Assembly (NCBI GenBank): GCA_043778575.1
Contig: JAYWFX010000100.1
Span: 1 to 15,193, forward strand
DNA length: 15,193 bases
Direction: 5' to 3'
Origin: JAYWFX01 sp043778575
GTDB lineage: Bacteria > Patescibacteriota > JACMRA01
How positions within the stretch are numbered: the stretch's first letter is position 1; each line of letters begins with the position of its first letter. Shown piece by piece: positions 13,907-15,193 of the stretch. The translations under genes and the position numbers were made by a program. Below the pieces are notes generated by a model. It saw only the letters and a list, made by a program, of their open reading frames with translations. It ran no database searches and had not been told where the DNA came from.

Positions 13907-14674
13907 ATGTCTATCTACTTGGATACAGCCTTGGAAATCGCACGAGAGGCGGGGGAAATCATAAAAACACATTTTTCACTCAACATGAATACCGATTGGA
14001 AACCTGATGGTACTCCCGTTACAGCTGCAGATCTAGCTATTAATTCGTTAGTGATTATGCGTATCAATAGTGTTTTTCCTGATCATTCTATTCTCGGAGA
14101 AGAGGAGTCAGCTTCGACAGAATCTCAGTACGTGTGGGTATGTGATCCAATTGACGGGACAATTCCGTTTTCAAGTGGCGTTCCTATTTGCGCCTTTTCT
14201 CTTGCACTAGTTAAAGATGGTGAAAGCATTCTAGGTGTTGCATTTGATCCATTTATGAGTCGCTTGGTATGGGCAGAAAAAGGAAAAGGTGCATTTCTCA
14301 ACGGCGAAAAGATCGATGTAAATCAAAATTCAACCCTCCCAAATAGTGTGATTAGTGTAGATACAGCAAATTCAGCCTACAAAAACCTTTCACATTTTAG
14401 GCAACAACTATTAGATGAAAATGTTTTGATTCTGGGGTTAAACTCTTCGGTGTATTGTTGTATTCTCGTGGCTGTTGGTCAGTTTTCAGCGCACATATAT
14501 TCATTTACACACCCATGGGATGGTGCCGCCGTCAAATGTATTGTTGAAGAAGCAGGAGGAAAAGTCACAGATTTACATGGAGACGATAATCAGGACTGGT
14601 CGGGGAAAATCAAAGGTTATATTGCCTCAAACGGCTTAGTTCACGATCAGTTGGTAGACCTCATTAATCAATAA
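13907..14674 (+). CDS. inositol monophosphatase family sugar/nucleotide phosphatase
   Basis: This 255-residue Mg-dependent phosphatase has the full active-site set: GEE (64-66), DPIDGT (80-85) and PWDGAA (203-208), with E65, D80, D83 and D205 as the expected metal ligands. 'DGTPVTAADLAIN' (34-46) and the closing 'EEAGGKVTDLHG' are also typical. Family members act on inositol phosphates, 3'-phosphoadenosine nucleotides, fructose-1,6-bisphosphate or histidinol phosphate; nothing visible decides between them. The ATG at 13907 gives the usual N-terminal 'ALEIAREAGEIIKTHF' helix. It is followed after one base by a HIT gene, hinting at a shared role in phosphoester or nucleotide-derivative metabolism. 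Confidence 0.92.
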   Translation: MSIYLDTALEIAREAGEIIKTHFSLNMNTDWKPDGTPVTAADLAINSLVIMRINSVFPDHSILGEEESASTESQYVWVCDPIDGTIPFSSGVPICAFSLALVKDGESILGVAFDPFMSRLVWAEKGKGAFLNGEKIDVNQNSTLPNSVISVDTANSAYKNLSHFRQQLLDENVLILGLNSSVYCCILVAVGQFSAHIYSFTHPWDGAAVKCIVEEAGGKVTDLHGDDNQDWSGKIKGYIASNGLVHDQLVDLINQ

Positions 14675-14675
14675 T

Positions 14676-15125
14676 ATGTCATTTATATCACAAACACTTG
14701 CAGAGTTCAAGCCAGATCAAACACTCATCAAAGAATACAAAAACTGGTATGTCTTACTTAGGGAAAAGCAGGTTACACTCGGCAGTCTCATACTACTATG
14801 TAAAGACAATGTTGATCAGTTTTCACAAATAACTCCAGAAAGCATCATCGAACTAGGGGCTGTAACTAAACAATTAGAAACTGCTTTAAAACATGGGTTT
14901 TGTTTTGATAAAATTAACTATCTGATGTTGATGATGGTCGATCCAGCTGTACACTTTCATGTAATTCCCAGATATTCGACAGATAGGGAGTGTGTAGGTG
15001 TTCAATTTAAAGATTTTGGCTGGGATACTAAGCTTCCTGAGGTTCGTATGACAAATGAAATTACAAGTGATACCTTTCAAGCTATTCGACTACACATAAG
15101 AAACCTTTTTGAATCAAATAGTTGA
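14676..15125 (+). CDS. HIT family nucleotide hydrolase/transferase-like protein
   Basis: This 149-residue protein is the length of a single HIT domain. Members use a His to hydrolyse or transfer nucleotide 5'-phosphates. 'NWYVLLREKQVTLGSLILL' (23-41) matches the family's early strand pair, and 'NYLMLMMVDPAVHFHVIPRY' (81-100) holds the active-site strand. Of the classic HxHxH triad the middle H93 and last H95 are present, but the first His is Ala91. I recall a HIT subgroup with this VDPxVHFHVxPRY wording, so the change is probably lineage-typical. The ATG lies one base after the IMPase stop, so the two genes are translationally coupled. The true substrate is unknown. Confidence 0.87.
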   Translation: MSFISQTLAEFKPDQTLIKEYKNWYVLLREKQVTLGSLILLCKDNVDQFSQITPESIIELGAVTKQLETALKHGFCFDKINYLMLMMVDPAVHFHVIPRYSTDRECVGVQFKDFGWDTKLPEVRMTNEITSDTFQAIRLHIRNLFESNS

Positions 15126-15177
15126 TTGGGGTTTAGCTCAAAAACTGAGACATTTATCCTAAAAGACTATTCCAATC
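15124..15177. repeat. spaced inverted repeat after the HIT gene
   Basis: GATTGG (15124-15129) and CCAATC (15172-15177) are exact reverse complements, extendable by two G-T pairs. They enclose a smaller hairpin, CTCA and TGAG around AAAAC (15137-15149). It follows the HIT stop codon at 15125. There is no T-run, so it is not a standard intrinsic terminator. The last 68 bases show no gene start I can support. Confidence 0.25.
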
Positions 15178-15193
15178 TCGCTCAAATCCCTCA

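Noticed and set aside
13774..14007. 77-residue plus-strand frame overlapping the IMPase start
   Set aside because: Its second half is out of frame with the clearly conserved IMPase N-terminus and its first half is the divergent promoter region.
15124..15193. tRNA-like stretch after the HIT gene (TTTAGCTCA...TGAG)
   Set aside because: The D-loop would be only five bases without GG, no anticodon arm with a proper loop can be drawn, and no TTCRA-type T-arm is present.
1..15193. UGA recoding, as in Gracilibacteria
   Set aside because: TGA terminates the M24 and kinase genes and takes part in the ATGA overlap, with no conserved sequence continuing past it.
1..15193. Mobile element, CRISPR array or defence system
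   Set aside because: No transposase, integrase, direct-repeat array, toxin-antitoxin or nuclease-helicase motif was found on either strand.

Overview
The window is AT-rich and gene-dense, with gaps of mostly 1-140 bp. It looks like part of a chromosome from a Candidate Phyla Radiation (Patescibacteria) bacterium. The reasons are: a 225-residue protein of a type I remember as widespread and nearly exclusive to CPR genomes; a divergent CPR-style thymidylate kinase; a double-length ThyX; a small two-helix PH-like membrane protein; almost no Shine-Dalgarno sequences; and very tight gene packing. TGA ends several genes, so the standard genetic code applies and UGA is not recoded as in Gracilibacteria. 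I cannot name the phylum further. All family assignments come from motif recognition, not searches.

Layout. At 135-1833 a membrane-anchored DUF192 protein (-) and an M24 aminopeptidase (+) stand head to head, their 5' ends overlapping by 11 bp. A minus-strand block at 1850-6213 encodes a heterodimeric ABC exporter and, downstream, a membrane protein resembling the C-terminal half of DUF2207. One exporter subunit is an ordinary fused protein. The other is split into a membrane-domain gene and an ATPase gene. The two nucleotide sites are clearly asymmetric, one canonical and one degenerate, as in TM287/288-type exporters. A small membrane protein (6322-6789, +) and a LOG-family nucleotide hydrolase (6818-7447, -) follow.

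The core of the window is a plus-strand nucleotide cluster (7534-10821): thymidylate kinase, a dUTPase-like protein lacking two motifs, dCTP deaminase, and a tandem ThyX-type thymidylate synthase. Together they could carry dCTP through dUMP and dTMP to dTDP. Facing it is a minus-strand membrane operon (DUF2157, a polytopic DUF4401-like protein, GDYXXLXY protein; 10843-13035), with the CPR-conserved 225-residue protein upstream (13089-13766). At the right end an inositol-monophosphatase-family enzyme and a HIT protein form a plus-strand pair (13907-15125).

Several starts have a -35/-10 pair placed so that transcription would begin at, or a few bases before, the start codon. This suggests leaderless or nearly leaderless mRNAs. 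No transposase, integrase, CRISPR array, rRNA or convincing tRNA was seen.
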